A DNA stretch of 64,000 bases from Brachypterus glaber (taxonomy: Eukaryota > Arthropoda > Insecta > Coleoptera > Kateretidae), in the NCBI GenBank assembly GCA_958510825.1, contig OY294052.1, positions 1,943,816-2,007,815 on the forward strand. The letters are read 5' to 3'. Of this stretch, positions 22,701 to 37,910 are shown one piece after another. The position numbers and the translations under genes were made by a program. The notes beneath the pieces are model-generated. The model was given only the letters and a program-made list of their open reading frames with translations. It had not been told where the DNA came from and did not search any database. How positions within the stretch are numbered: position 1 is the stretch's first letter; every line of letters starts with the position of its first letter.

Positions 22701-23784
22701 TATTTCCAGTTAAAAACTGAATTAAAAGAAAATAATATGTAATTAAGTCAAAATAATGTTTAATTAAAATTATTATAGTGTTATAATTGTGATAGATAGC
22801 ATAATATACTGTCAGTATAATACTGAACCGTTTTCAAGTATTTAAATACATGTATAAAACCTCATATAAAACATAGTTATAATTACATATATGTTGTAAT
22901 TTGGTATTTGGATTTAATTAATTAGTAATAAACCATTGTTTTAATGTTTAATGATTGGCCAATCCACAATATAATACTGAGGGATTCATAACATAGGGAT
23001 TTATCAATCATGTTAATATATAGAAGGTACGTCCTTATATTATTAAGCCCTCGATATATTAAAATAAATATCAAACTTTTTGGGTCCAGGTTTATTTACG
23101 ATTTTGCCAGGGGGAGGATGAAAACTACGACACAATAACTTGTTTGTGGTCAAGCACTCCTTAACTTATAGTATTTTTACTAAACGACTTATTGAATTGT
23201 AGTAGCTACAAGGAAAAAAAAAAGATTCCATATGATGTTTGGTAAATCTAGGGTACTTTAGGTGTATGCACAATTTGTACATATACAAACTAAACAAAAA
23301 TCTAAGCTACAATACTCCTTTACATGTATTTAATGATTTTACCCTCTTTACTATGAATCGTAAAGTGGTTAAAATGTTGATATTTAAGTTTAGTCAAAGT
23401 ATTGCTAATATATGATACCTAATTTATTATTTTGTGGTAACATAACTAAAAAGTATTATTCGAAAAAACTATTTTCATACCAAGTGGATCTGTAATGGGA
23501 TCGAAAGGTGGCTTAATAACTGGAGTTTCCCATAAACTTTCCCCAGTGAGTTTATTCCAAAAATAGGGCCTGTTTTCACGTTTGGACCAGAATTTCTTCC
23601 AGCCTTGTTGTTGTAGCTCAAAGGGCAGTTCATGCTCAACGCCTTGATTGACGGGGGTTCCTTGTGGGGTAGTTGGCATGGGCACAGCCATATGTTGAGG
23701 TGGAACTGGGCTTACATTGGCCCCTTCACCGGGAGCAGGCCAAATTGGCAGGTCCTCAACTTTAACTGGCACTTCCTCGCTCAT
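13705..23784 (-). CDS. Pcif1: PCIF1 cap-adenosine methyltransferase homolog
   Basis: PCIF1/CAPAM binds the phosphorylated RNA polymerase II CTD through a WW domain and, in vertebrates, methylates N6 of cap-adjacent 2'-O-methyladenosine. Coding exons, in gene order, are 23481-23784, 20557-20889, 19002-19340, 18454-18719, 16964-17253, 14943-15212 and 13705-13924, giving 673 aa (human ~704); all junctions keep frame. The WW domain is at residues ~53-88 (W62, W85). A conserved PCIF1 helical region follows ([18 protein letters not shown], ~190-210), and the methyltransferase core is in exons 4-7. At residues 526-529 the catalytic NPPF of vertebrate PCIF1 reads HPPY, within [13 protein letters not shown]. 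Loss of that Asn suggests weak or no catalysis, as reported for Drosophila, though CTD binding should remain. It is head-to-head with Elp3. Confidence 0.95.
14257..14412. mobile_element. 156-bp MITE, GGGAACGTTCAAG family, copy 2
   Basis: Inverted relative to the 12058-12212 copy and nearly identical, including the internal GTGGGGGTCCAAAATGATCA. It lies in the last Pcif1 intron. Confidence 0.9.
14567..14912. mobile_element. ~345-bp MITE in Pcif1 intron 6
   Basis: Begins with an internal palindrome (GAAAATTAACCTGCGAGGCG / CGCCTCGCAGGTTAATTTTC type) and contains GCAATATCGGTTTACCCATG. A full inverted copy is at 57270-57618 and a truncated copy at 30733-30981. Its right end is ~30 bp from the exon 14943-15212 donor. 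Confidence 0.85.
15234..15876 (-). mobile_element. ~640-700-bp repeat, copy 1 (Pcif1 intron 5)
   Basis: Family members lie at 39681-40355, 50422-51121 and truncated at 27191-27420. Read on the minus strand it starts CTACGACTGCTTTAGAATGT and ends in a GC-rich palindromic tail, CTTTCCGCTCGCGCGGAATA. That tail is ~22 bp from the acceptor of the 14943-15212 exon. There is no transposase ORF; it is non-autonomous, class unknown. Confidence 0.8.
16500..16900. repeat. dispersed repeat in Pcif1 intron 5
   Basis: Shares TATCCAAGAATTTTTTGTCT and TGATTTTTCCTGAAATTTTCAAG-like blocks with 25610-25870 in Elp3 intron 4. Neither copy has a coding potential that can be supported. Confidence 0.6.
17532..18200. 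mobile_element. ~670-bp repeat, copy 1 (Pcif1 intron 4)
   Basis: Near-identical in inverted orientation at 46785-47438 in a BCAR3 intron. Ends resemble each other: GTGCTACTAAGAGTACCGATG at one side and an AGTGCCGATGTTTTGACAGG end at the other. Apparent ORFs (60-110 aa, Lys/Phe/Tyr-rich) follow repeat composition and show no domain. End fragments occur near 25150 and 47975. Confidence 0.8.
18770..18990. repeat. inverted repeat enclosing a PBS-like site
   Basis: The left arm, with TATACGCTCGGTATACGACA, is inverted at ~18950-18985. The loop ends with ACATGGCGCAGTCGGTAGGA at 18910-18929, which resembles the tRNA primer-binding site of gypsy-group LTR elements. It lies in Pcif1 intron 3, close to the 18454-18719 exon acceptor. 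It may be a rearranged LTR remnant. Confidence 0.55.
19720..20160 (+). mobile_element. LTR-like remnant, copy 2
   Basis: Matches 8570-9050 over CTTGACCTTCGAACGGTAGC, CAGTCAGT and GCGCGCACTA blocks. It lies in Pcif1 intron 2. No PBS or coding region follows. Confidence 0.6.
20162..20464. mobile_element. two adjacent hairpin MITEs
   Basis: Each is bounded by TACACTTTYC-type inverted ends (20162-20276 and ~20391-20464) with inner arms ACAAATACAGTATTTATTTGG against its inverse in the second copy. The first is longer and more diverged. Confidence 0.75.
20907..21373. mobile_element. TTAA-flanked MITE with nested foldback
   Basis: TTAA lies at 20907-20910 and 21370-21373. Termini (GGGTCTTTTTAAATAAAAAA and the inverse near TTATTCGAAAGAACC) and interior match the 29101-29493 element. 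A separate foldback (21023-21186, arms with TTGCTTTAGTGCCTAACGTC) is nested inside. The left end is 18 bp from a Pcif1 exon acceptor. Confidence 0.8.
21420..23480. other. rest of Pcif1 intron 1
   Basis: AT-rich intron sequence. A short palindromic block with AAGTGCGGAAAGTATC sits at ~21443-21535. Nothing else was assigned. Confidence 0.45.
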
Positions 23785-24160
23785 TGTTTACGTTTTATTC
23801 TATGGCGTTAATTATTCGTTGATTTTACTCAAATCATCCATCGAATATCTAGTTGTGCACTGTAAATTACCAACAACTGTTTGTAACATGACGAAATTTT
23901 TTAAATTAACAACTCGTTTTTCACTTTAAAACTACGTAAAGATATTCATTCATTAAATATGCGTAAAATTTTCGTACACCTCCGCCTAGACGCCATTTGC
24001 TGACTGAGAAAAATGCTAAAAACTTCGAGAAACGACGACGCATATTTGTTGCGACGCGCTGGCCAACCAAATTACAGGAATCTGTAATGACCTCTGTCAT
24101 CAAACATAACCTCACTTCCTAAACATAAACGTTTCTGTCAGTGACTTTTAATGCAAAAAC
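23785..24160. promoter_or_regulatory. bidirectional Pcif1/Elp3 promoter region
   Basis: Only 376 bp separate the two divergent start codons. The middle is less AT-rich and contains AGACGCCATTTGC (23988-24000), whose inverse AAATGGCGTC resembles a YY1/Pho site. Shared control is inferred from spacing alone. Confidence 0.55.
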
Positions 24161-29003
<4,843 letters not shown>

Positions 29004-29100
29004 AATTTTAAATCTTTATTTTAATTATTCTTTTTGTTAATAAAAAACGTTCGAAGCAATTTGTTTTACCACTTATGAAATAAAATATTACAAAATTTTA

Positions 29101-29493
29101 TTAAGGGTCCTTTCGAATAAAAAATAAATAAATATAATATACAGAGCGGTCCAAAAGTCACCCCCGTGCCCCTCTGCCCACACTTTAAGAGCTGAAAGTA
29201 TCAAATATATGCTGATAGTTTAAGTTGTCTTAATTAAGAGTTCTAAATTTGAAGTCGATATCTCAACTCATTCAAAAGTTAAGAGGGGGGGGGAGTGACT
29301 TTTGGACCGCTTTCTATATTATATTATGTATTATTATGAGTCACATTTTTCAAAACAACCCTTACAAATGCCAAAAATTGCATTTTAACCAATCGGGACA
29401 AGGTCAAACTCACACATACATATTTTATTTATTTTTTATCTTCACAAACAAGAAAAACTTTGTAGGTTTTTTTTTATTCGAAAGAAACCTTAA
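29101..29493. mobile_element. TTAA-flanked MITE between Elp3 and kinase
   Basis: TTAA at 29101-29104 and 29490-29493; inverted ends GGGTCCTTTCGAATAAAAAA and GGTTTCTTTCGAATAAAAAA. Inside, ~29145-29312 is a second element with ends AGCGGTCCAAAAGTCACYCC; fragments of that element are at ~11885-11940 and ~50255-50335. The right TTAA overlaps the kinase stop codon, and the terminal repeat contains AATAAA on the kinase strand. Confidence 0.85.
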
Positions 29494-32231
29494 AATTTAG
29501 AAAATTCCTTTTCAAATTCTTCTCTTGAAGCAATTCTCTCTCCTTTTAAGTTATGCGTGTCAAAGTTGCTTATATCTCCTGGAGATGTGATCTTTGGCGT
29601 ATAAGGTGCGTCAATTTCACGGTAAAATATTCGTACCCAGTTTATCGTTTTAAACCATACATGGTGCTTAATATCACCCACACCATTTTTTAAATTTCCA
29701 TACCTATAATATTGGTATTATGTAATAATATAGGTATTATGTAATAATATAGGTATTATGTAATAATATAGGTATTATGTAATAATTAATACAGCAATAG
29801 TAATTATATACCAAGGTAGAGAAGACATTTTTTTATAGCCAAGCGTATTAAATCCGGAGATGCGCAGTACCGAGGGATACAAGAGTCCGAAGATATAACA
29901 GTCTTCTCTACTGTGGTTTATGTATTAATTTTTCACTACTACATTTATTCTTATTATTTAAATATTTTTTTATCAATAATAAAGTAATACTTTAATACAC
30001 TATTTTATAAAATTAACTCCTACTAATAGAGAAAAAAATGATGATTGCTCTCGGATTAAAAACAAATAAAGCTAGTAGTAAAAAAGAGTATTTTGATAAT
30101 GTTGTTTACATTGTTCTGTATTATACAGCACAGACTGTATATTTTATACCTTCTGCTTAAATCCACTTGCAACAAATTGTAAACAATATCCTTAGCTTCT
30201 TTAGAAAAATGTATGGGGAATTTATATTTGCCCTTTACAATTCTTTCGTAGGTTTTCATTTCATCTTTAGCCGAAAACGGTGGCCTGCCAGCGCACATTT
30301 CGTAAATCAACACTCCAAAAGACCACCAGTCCACTGCGGCTCCGTAACCTTTGCTCAAAATTATTTCTGGGGCTATGTAGTCGGGGGTCCCGCATAAGGT
30401 CCACGTTCTTCCAATAACTTTCTAGCAAAAATATTAGTTTAGATAGATTATTTTTCTCATAATTAAACCAATCAAATTTCAAGAAAATGTCATAATTTAT
30501 CAATCCTGTTGATTTAAGAACGATTAAATAGCATCTCGCTATTTAGATAAGGGAACGTTTAAGTATTACGCAACGCAAATTGTACCAAAATTCATACACT
30601 TCATACCCCGGTTCTCGCGTTATTATAGATTATAGAGATTTCATATTTTGGCCCTAATAGGGGGTAGCCAAAATATGAAATCTCTACAGCCTTGAATAAC
30701 GCGAGAACCGAGGTATGAAGTGTATAAATATAAATTTTCGAGAGGGCAATATCGGTTTACCCATGAGTGCCATACAGGGTTTTATCCAATAAATAGCTTA
30801 GGAATTCATATTTTTATTAAAAATTTTAATGATATTTACAAGAAAATAAAGTGACAGTTGAGTGGGTAAAATAAATAATTATCCACTCAATAAAGTAAAA
30901 GCCACGCGGGGGTTATTATTGAGTTTATCTATTTAAAATAAAGCTGGTAATTGTCTTATTATCTGTATGTATTGGATAAATAAAATTTATACCATTTAAA
31001 AAAGACCCAGCAAGCTTCCAGCGTGCTTAAATAATGATAATAAAATATTTTTCATTTTTTGTTGGTTTGTTGGGTAAAAAACATTTAATAATTTTCAATT
31101 CAAATTTAGACATCATAGAAAGTAAAAGTAATACCTTACAAAATCCTAAATCAGCTATTTTAATATAGCCTTTTGCGTTTATCAATATGTTCTCCGGTTT
31201 TAAATCTCTATACAAAATTTTGCAATAATGTAAAAATTCCAAAGCCAAAACAACTTGTGCCCCGTAAAATCGGGCTAATTCTTCGTCAAATTTATCTAAT
31301 CTAAAAATAACAGCCACAAAAAAAATGCTGTCAACAAAATATACTTTTTCGGAAAAAAAAACTGAAAAAAGAACATTTTAATTTTTTTTTTTTTTTTGAA
31401 AAATTTGGAAAATATATTTTGAATTTTGTTGTTGTTTTAATGATGATTATTTTGTTGGCAGCAGTATTTCTTACATGTCTTTCGACCCGTTTAACTTAAA
31501 ACGTTCAAATTTTTCGCAGAGTTTGTTTATATTTTTTCAAAAAAAAAAAAAAAAAAACGTGAACTTACTTTCTTAACACATTAAACATGTCTCCACCAAT
31601 AAGAAACGGCATAACAAAGTAAATACAACTATTATCCTTAAAACTCATGTCCATTGAAACTATAAACGGGAACTTAATCGTCAACAGAAACTTTTTTTCG
31701 TTCAATGTATGCTCGACTTGGTTCTCTTTCAAAATGTGCCGTTTGGAAATCATCTTCATGGCATAGTACTTATCGCTTTTTATATTATGAACCACAAACA
31801 CTTTCCCAAAAGCTCCTTCCCCGATACACGCCAGACGTACTAGTTTGTCTAATCCCACCTCGCTAGAGGGCGGTACAGGCTCTTCCCATTTTTCTTCAAA
31901 TTTTTGTTTTAGAACCTCTAAGATATCGTTGTAGTCCAAAGTCTTTTTCTAAAAATTATATTTGATTTAAACCACCCGAACTGTAGGTACTTTTATTGGT
32001 TGTAGGTTACTATCTTGCTTGATGAAACAGACCATATTTATTCTATCCAAAATCAAATAAAAATCAAGTTTAGAGTGGTTAGGTTATCCTAGTTGAGGTC
32101 TTTATATGTTAGGTTGCTAAAAAATCGGTCATTTTCTAAATAGAAAGTTACCCTTGCCGACTCTACTGATTCTAAATATTGTCTATGGAAAAAGGTAAAG
32201 AAAAAACACTCACAGACGGGGTTTCGTTCAT
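29490..32231 (-). CDS. diverged PKA catalytic subunit paralogue
   Basis: A cytosolic AGC-family Ser/Thr kinase resembling cAMP-dependent protein kinase C. Coding exons in gene order are 32214-32231, 31569-31948, 31135-31300, 30150-30421 and 29490-29703; frame is kept, giving 349 aa (PKA-C ~350). It has glycine loop GEGAFG, AMK lysine, YRDLKPEN catalytic loop, activation segment [15 protein letters not shown] with Thr196 at the PKA Thr197 position, and [19 protein letters not shown] near the C-lobe end. The AGC tail ends in EFSKF, the PKA FxxF-like terminus. Oddities are DLG instead of DFG (residues 183-185), no Gly2 for N-myristoylation (MNETPS) and many core substitutions, which point to a paralogue rather than the main PKA-C1. 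A three-codon upstream ORF overlaps the start. It is convergent with Elp3. Confidence 0.93.
29711..29785. repeat. 19-bp tandem repeat in kinase intron
   Basis: Four copies of GGTATTATGTAATAATATA, starting only a few bases from the last kinase exon acceptor (exon starts 29703). Confidence 0.85.
30590..30981. mobile_element. foldback next to truncated MITE (kinase intron 3)
   Basis: 30590-30727 is an inverted repeat with arms carrying TTCTCGCGTTATT and CATATTTTGG. It abuts 30733-30981, a copy of the 14567-14912 MITE lacking its left end. The foldback probably inserted into or replaced that end. Confidence 0.75.
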
Positions 32232-32499
32232 CCCATAAAGTCACACTCTACCAGCAAAATATCCTGGACAGATTTTTAATTCCATGACACATTTTCTTCA
32301 CACTCTGGATGATAGACTGTCAAGCTAATGTCAAACTGACAATATTGTCAAGTTCTATATGCAAGACACATATGTCTGCGATGCAAGTCTTGCTCAAGAT
32401 TAGGCTCATTATTATTTTTTTACTTCCCTCAAGAAAAGTCTTCAGCAGTTGATTGATTTATTGTTTTTTTACGTTTTTCAACGTTTCTGCATTTAAAAA

Positions 32500-33690
32500 A
32501 AAAACATGATTTCCATTTCCGACATGTCAGTCTATCCGGGAAATCTGTGACCACGATAACTCGAAAACGCTTTAAGCTAAAGACTTCAAATTTGGACCAT
32601 AGGTTCCTTATAGTGACCATAGAAATACTGCTGGGAACAAAAGAATAGTTTCCCATAGGTTTTTTAACAAAAAACGAAAAAAAAAATAAAAAAGTAAAAA
32701 ATTCAAGCGTTCTCGGGGTCACAAATTTCCCGGCGGACAGACAGATTTTTTTTATTGATATAATCCGGCGAAATAATTATTATATTAAAAGTTAAGAAAT
32801 AATAGAACAAATAAATAATAAATTGTATTTTAAAAAGAAGTAAATTTTGGTAAAAAAAGGCTAATATACAATTTTATTTATTTAAGTTATACATGTCCAC
32901 CTTTAGTACTAACCTATTTTATAAAAATAAAATTACATATAAATCACAAAATAGAAATTAAAAAAAAATGATACCTTTACAGCTAGGCAAAAAGAGGCAG
33001 GCATGTCTACATTATCACCATTCTTTTTTAAAATTAACTAAAAAAAAAATATTACAAATGAATGTTTCGTCTTTCTTTGATACTTTAATTTAGAGAAAAA
33101 TCTGTCTAATTCGAATCTAACTGTAAAGATTCCCATTTATACATATATGTGAGTTAATTCGTGTACATTTTAAGAGAAACTTGAAAGCAACTCACATTAA
33201 ATTTTAACGGAAACTACATAATTTGTGTAAAATTCAATATTATTTTACATTAATTAATAGTATACATGGTATTCATTCTTATACACATTAACTTACCTGT
33301 TTAAGATGTAATTTTAGCTCTAAAGAAGCGATTTTGTAAATATTAAAAAAAAGAGCAGTTTTTATACATTTTCTCCATTTAAAATGATTTATCAAATACC
33401 TTGTAGTACCCTGAAAATATTCAAAATATATTCCTTATGCAAAAATAGTTAACCTTGTTTCACTGTATTTTTTTAGTATACATTCATGTTTATTGTTCAG
33501 TACTCGGTATTGTGTTTTATACAATCAAAAAGTAGTATTATTTTAATACTAATTTTTTTTCATTACCTACACCTATCTTGGTTATCACTGCAAATTTTAA
33601 ATCTCTTCAGCACAGTCCGCTTTTTATATATAGTCGATAATTATCGATTATCTAGTCAGTTTTGTATTGGATTATATGAGGTAGGGATAT
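32500..33690. other. intergenic DNA upstream of kinase
   Basis: 32505-32765 shares blocks such as GATAACTCGA-type and CGGACAGAC sequence with 14075-14160 and 38840-39010, probably a degraded dispersed repeat. 32766-33690 is AT-rich with nothing assigned. Confidence 0.4.
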
Positions 33691-33699
33691 TCTAATATA

Positions 33700-34620
33700 T
33701 TCCTAGTGCTCTAGTTCACCTTGCGACGCCCTAGAGTACTTTAATTCATCTTAGGACGTCCTAAAGTACTTTGATTTATATTGCGATATCTTAAAGTGCT
33801 CTAGTTTGTCTAGAAAAATACTTCATCTTAGGGCATTTTAGCACATCTTACTTCACGACGCCCTAAAGTTACGTTAGGGGGTAGTAAGATGAGTTAGAAT
33901 ACCCTAAGATGAAGAAGTGTAAAGTAGTAAAGTGCTCTAGTTCATCATACGATGTTCTACAGTTCTCCAATTCATCTTCTGACATCCTAGAGTGCTCTAG
34001 TTCATCTAGATAAACACTTAATCTTAGGGCATTTTAGCTCATCGTCGCGACGCCCTTAAGTTACTTAAAGGCGTCGTAAGATGAGCTAGAATACCCTAAG
34101 ATTAAAAGTATTAAGTGCTCTAGTTCATCATACGATGCTCTACAGTTCTCCAATTCATCTTCTGACATCCTAGAGTGCTCTAGTTCATCTAGGGAAACAC
34201 TTCATCTTAGGGCATTTTAGATCATCACGTCGCGACGCCCTTAAGTTACTTAAAGGCGTCGTAAGATGAGCTAGAATACCCTAAGATTAAAAGTGTTAAG
34301 TGCTCTAGTTCATCATACGATGCTCTACAGTTCTCCAATTCATCTTCTGACATCCTAGAGTGCTCTAGTTCATCTAGAGAAACACTTAATCTTAGGGCAT
34401 TTTAGCTCATCTTGCGTCGCGCTCCCTAAAGTTACTTTAGGGCGTCGTAAGATGAGCTAGAATACCCTAAGATGTAGAAGTGTAAAGTAGTACAGTGCCC
34501 TAGTTCATCATACGATTTTCTACAGTTATCCAATTCATCTTGTGACATCCTACAGAAGTCCAGTTCATCTAGATGGGCGCTTTTTCATCTTAAAATGTCT
34601 GTACTGTGTTCTAGTTTCTC
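33700..34620. repeat. ~185-bp satellite-like tandem array
   Basis: The landmark TTCATCATACGAT recurs at 33941, 34124, 34309 and 34504 (spacings 183, 185, 195). Each unit contains an inner inverted repeat, CTTAGGGCATTTTAGCTCATC against GATGAGCTAGAATACCCTAAG, and many CTCTAGTTCATC submotifs. Outer units (33700-33900 and after 34500) are more diverged. Confidence 0.9.
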
Positions 34621-34845
34621 TAAATAAGATTCTAGTACATCATCATATGTCCTAGAATGCTCCAAGAGTACTCTAGTCATCTTGCAACACCCTAGGGTAC
34701 CTTAGTTTGTGTTATCTTAATTATTAAACAAACTAGATAACTGATTCTGGTCAAAATTACTATGCAAGCTCTAAAAAACCCTCAATATTTTACACAAATT
34801 ATTTAGCCGCTATGTACAAAAACTACTACACTAGTTAAAAGACAT

Positions 34846-37504
34846 TTACTGTGGTGCTGGTTGAGGAGGATAATTTCCGTAACCTCCATACTGCCCCTGA
34901 GGAGGAGGAGGGGGTCCTTGTCCAGCTGCAGGAGGCCTAGCGTACTGACCCGGATATCCTTGAGGTTGTTGCGCATACTGCTGTGGAGGATAACCAGGTT
35001 GAGGTGGGTAACCATAGTTACCCGGGGGCGGTCCGTTGGGCGGGTATCCTTGACTGGGAGGTCCCGTGTAGCCAGCAGGATTAGATGGTTGAGTATTTGG
35101 AGTGTATGGGGGCTGTTGCTGATAGGGCGGTTGAGCAGTAGTGGGCGGGGCTGATGTGACAGCGGGGGCGGGGCTCTGGCTGTTTGAAGGAGGGGCGGAG
35201 AATGGGGGAGATTGAGCATTGGTGGGGGCATAGTTTTGGGCTGGTGCTGGAGGCGGCTGCTGATTGGGGTATGGATTTTGAGGAGGATTTGTTGGCGGTT
35301 GATTTGGATTTGAGGGAGGTGGCGGCCCCGGCGCGTAACCAGTTTGAGGAGGATAACCTGAAGACAATAATTTATGTATAATCGAAAAGTCAGCGTTACG
35401 TAAATTTACTTATAAAAAATTTCAGATTCAAATGGATAAAAAATAAAATATTTTTAACCCGTTTGAATTAGTTTGGATTATTTCTATTTGCAGAAAATTA
35501 GTTAACTAGTTTTAATTCGCAAAAAGTCCAACAACGGATTCAATCAAATTCAAACAGATTTTATTTTCTTTTAATATACTATTAAGTGTTTCTACATACC
35601 TTGTCCCTGAGGTGGATAGTTCTGTGGTGGGTTCGTGTTCGGCGGATACGGGGCCCCGTTCGGCGGCGGCGGCCCATATGGGCCAGCTTGATTTGGTGGC
35701 GGCGGCCCCGCTGGTGGTGGGGGGTACGGCCCAGAGTTCGGCTGTGGCGGGGTCTGTGGCGGCGTGTTGTAACCACCTTGCTGGTAGTTGTGAGGAGCTG
35801 TTGTTACTGGGGGCTGCCCGTAATTGGCTGGAGGGTTTGCAGGAGGATAACCTGGTGACTGGGGTTCAAATTTTTAAAATTATATGCAAATAAGTAGATA
35901 AAAGTAAGTTATTAAACCAATAAGGCCTTTGCAAATTAAAAAAAATACATGCATTTTTAAACAAAGCACAACATTAGGGCCGCAGGCGAAAATTTTAATT
36001 AATACATAAAAGAATTCGCAAAAATATAGTATTTTTTTGCTTTTTTTTTCTGCAGCTTTATAGCTAATAACAATTTCGTAGGTGAAAATATTACAAAATA
36101 TTGCAAAAAAAACTTGTTTGGCATATTTAGTTTTTGACAGGCAATTTTTTTATAAAGAAGTATAATGTAGGCGCTGCAGGCGAAAAAATTTAAAATAATA
36201 TGAAAAAAGTAATTTTTAAACAACATTAAATAGTTTAATAATATGATAAAAATATCCATCGATTGTTATTACATCATCTTGGAGTCATAACTCATTTTTG
36301 ACAAAAAAGTAAGTTACCACCTCTGTGCTTACCAAGGCAGCATAGCTTTAACTATCTATTTTTATCACTATCATTACCTGGTTTGGCGGAGGGTATGGTC
36401 CCTGACCAGGGGGATATTGACCAGGCTGTGGTGGATACTGATTCGGTGCATACTGTCCAGGTTGCATGTATCCTCTTTGAGGATACTGATGGGGCCCAGG
36501 CATACCCGGTCTCTGAGGTGGACCTGGTTGCCTGTAACCACCTTGAGGCTGTGGTGGATGATTGTAGTTGTTCATGTGTGGAGGGGGTTGTTCACCAGAA
36601 TTGGGTGGTGGGGGTCCATGGTTTGGTGGACCTGGGGGACCTCCAGGTGCAGCTCCAGCATGACCATTTGGAGGTGGCCCTTGACCTTGCACTGGTGCAC
36701 CAGGCTGCTGACCAATCATCTGAAATTTATCAGTTTTGAAGAACTATAATGAAAAGTGTTTACAAATATAATAATAATAAGTTTGTTCTGGTTCTCGAAG
36801 AGCTCAGTTCTGACCTTTAACCTTTTGATGACAGGGTTTGTTTGTACCTAGTTGGTGTAGTGCTCAATAGACCTATCTAGACCTTTAAATTGATGTACAG
36901 CAAGATGACTGTAAAGTTATCTTGGTGTACGGGTACAGAAAGAGCTAACTAATCTTTTCTAAAAATAGTAGTTAACTCCGGTTTTCTCTTAATATCTAGA
37001 CCTTTAGTGAACTCTACAGTAAAAAACTGCAGTTTGACTTTGTCAAAATACACCGCTCACCCAAGTTTTGTAGTTTTATTGTAAACTGGCCATAAATGAA
37101 CACCTGAAATCGCCGAGAACGTCGCCTGTCCATAAATATGTTTTCTGTTCACGTTCTTGTTTATATCCCGTTCCCGTCTCGAAACGGTTAGTTAAATGCA
37201 ATTTTACAATAGAGTTATAATCACCGTAAAATTTGTTTACAGCTACACAATTGTAATAAACGTTATAATAAATACTTACAGGCAAAAGGGCTTGTACGCT
37301 TGGTGTCGAATCAGCAATAGTAGCTAGAAACACCAAATTTCTATGTAGTTGAGTCTGATACTGCATTACTTCCTGAACTTTTCCTTTTGATTGATAGTCT
37401 TGTATCGTTTGTATAAGATGTCCATTTTCGTCTAGAAGTTTTTGTATTTGTTGTGGATTCGGCGGTGGACGGTTGTTCCTTTGGTGAGCAAATGTTGCCG
37501 ACAT
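34846..37504 (-). CDS. Ss18: SS18/SSXT-family BAF complex subunit
   Basis: SS18 proteins are subunits of Brahma/BAF chromatin-remodelling complexes and act as co-activators in the nucleus. Coding exons in gene order are 37280-37504, 36378-36719, 35600-35858 and 34846-35357, keeping frame for 445 aa (human SS18 ~418). Residues ~15-75 are the SNH domain: QQIQKLLDENGHLIQTI, YQTQLHRNLVFLATIADS. The rest is low-complexity Gln/Pro/Gly/Tyr sequence (PPQPGYPPQQYAQQPQGYPG), matching the QPGY transactivation region. The end QGQYGGYGNYPPQPAPQ replaces the vertebrate YGGYRP..GQYGNYQQ type end. Introns split the low-complexity part at phases 0, 0 and 1. It is head-to-head with Utp23. Confidence 0.94.
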
Positions 37505-37910
37505 GTTTAAGTACTCGTATAATTTACTTTAAACTGGTTTTTATTATATTTAAGTTTCTCTTTACATTTCTTTCGTCAACCTTTGTTCTACTCACAATTT
37601 TTTTTCGCGGCGTACAAATGACGCAAGAGAAATCACTAAACATGGCGGATTTACAGGCTTTACCCAAACCAAAAATTACCGAATTCCAATATTTCCATCT
37701 TCTTAAGACTGTTATATAAAATAAACTCGGTACTATTCTTCACAATAATACATGTTTTAAACTATTTAACATCGATTTGTATCATTTATTAAATTTTAAT
37801 TAGCTTTTTAATTAACTTTTAATTAAAAAAAATGATTATTTTTCTGTTGGCATTACCTGACAGATGACAGCGTGTTTTTTTGAGGTTAGGTTCTGTGATT
37901 TGTTTTGAAA
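37505..37910. promoter_or_regulatory. bidirectional SS18/Utp23 promoter region
   Basis: 406 bp separate the divergent start codons. AAACATGGCGGAT at 37638-37650 is a close match to the YY1/Pho consensus AANATGGCGGC, common in housekeeping promoters. Shared regulation is an inference. Confidence 0.55.

Noticed and set aside
34803..36749. Long ORFs on both strands across SS18
   Set aside because: Shadows of the GC-rich Pro/Gln/Gly coding exons; only the minus frame with splice sites and the SNH domain is supported.
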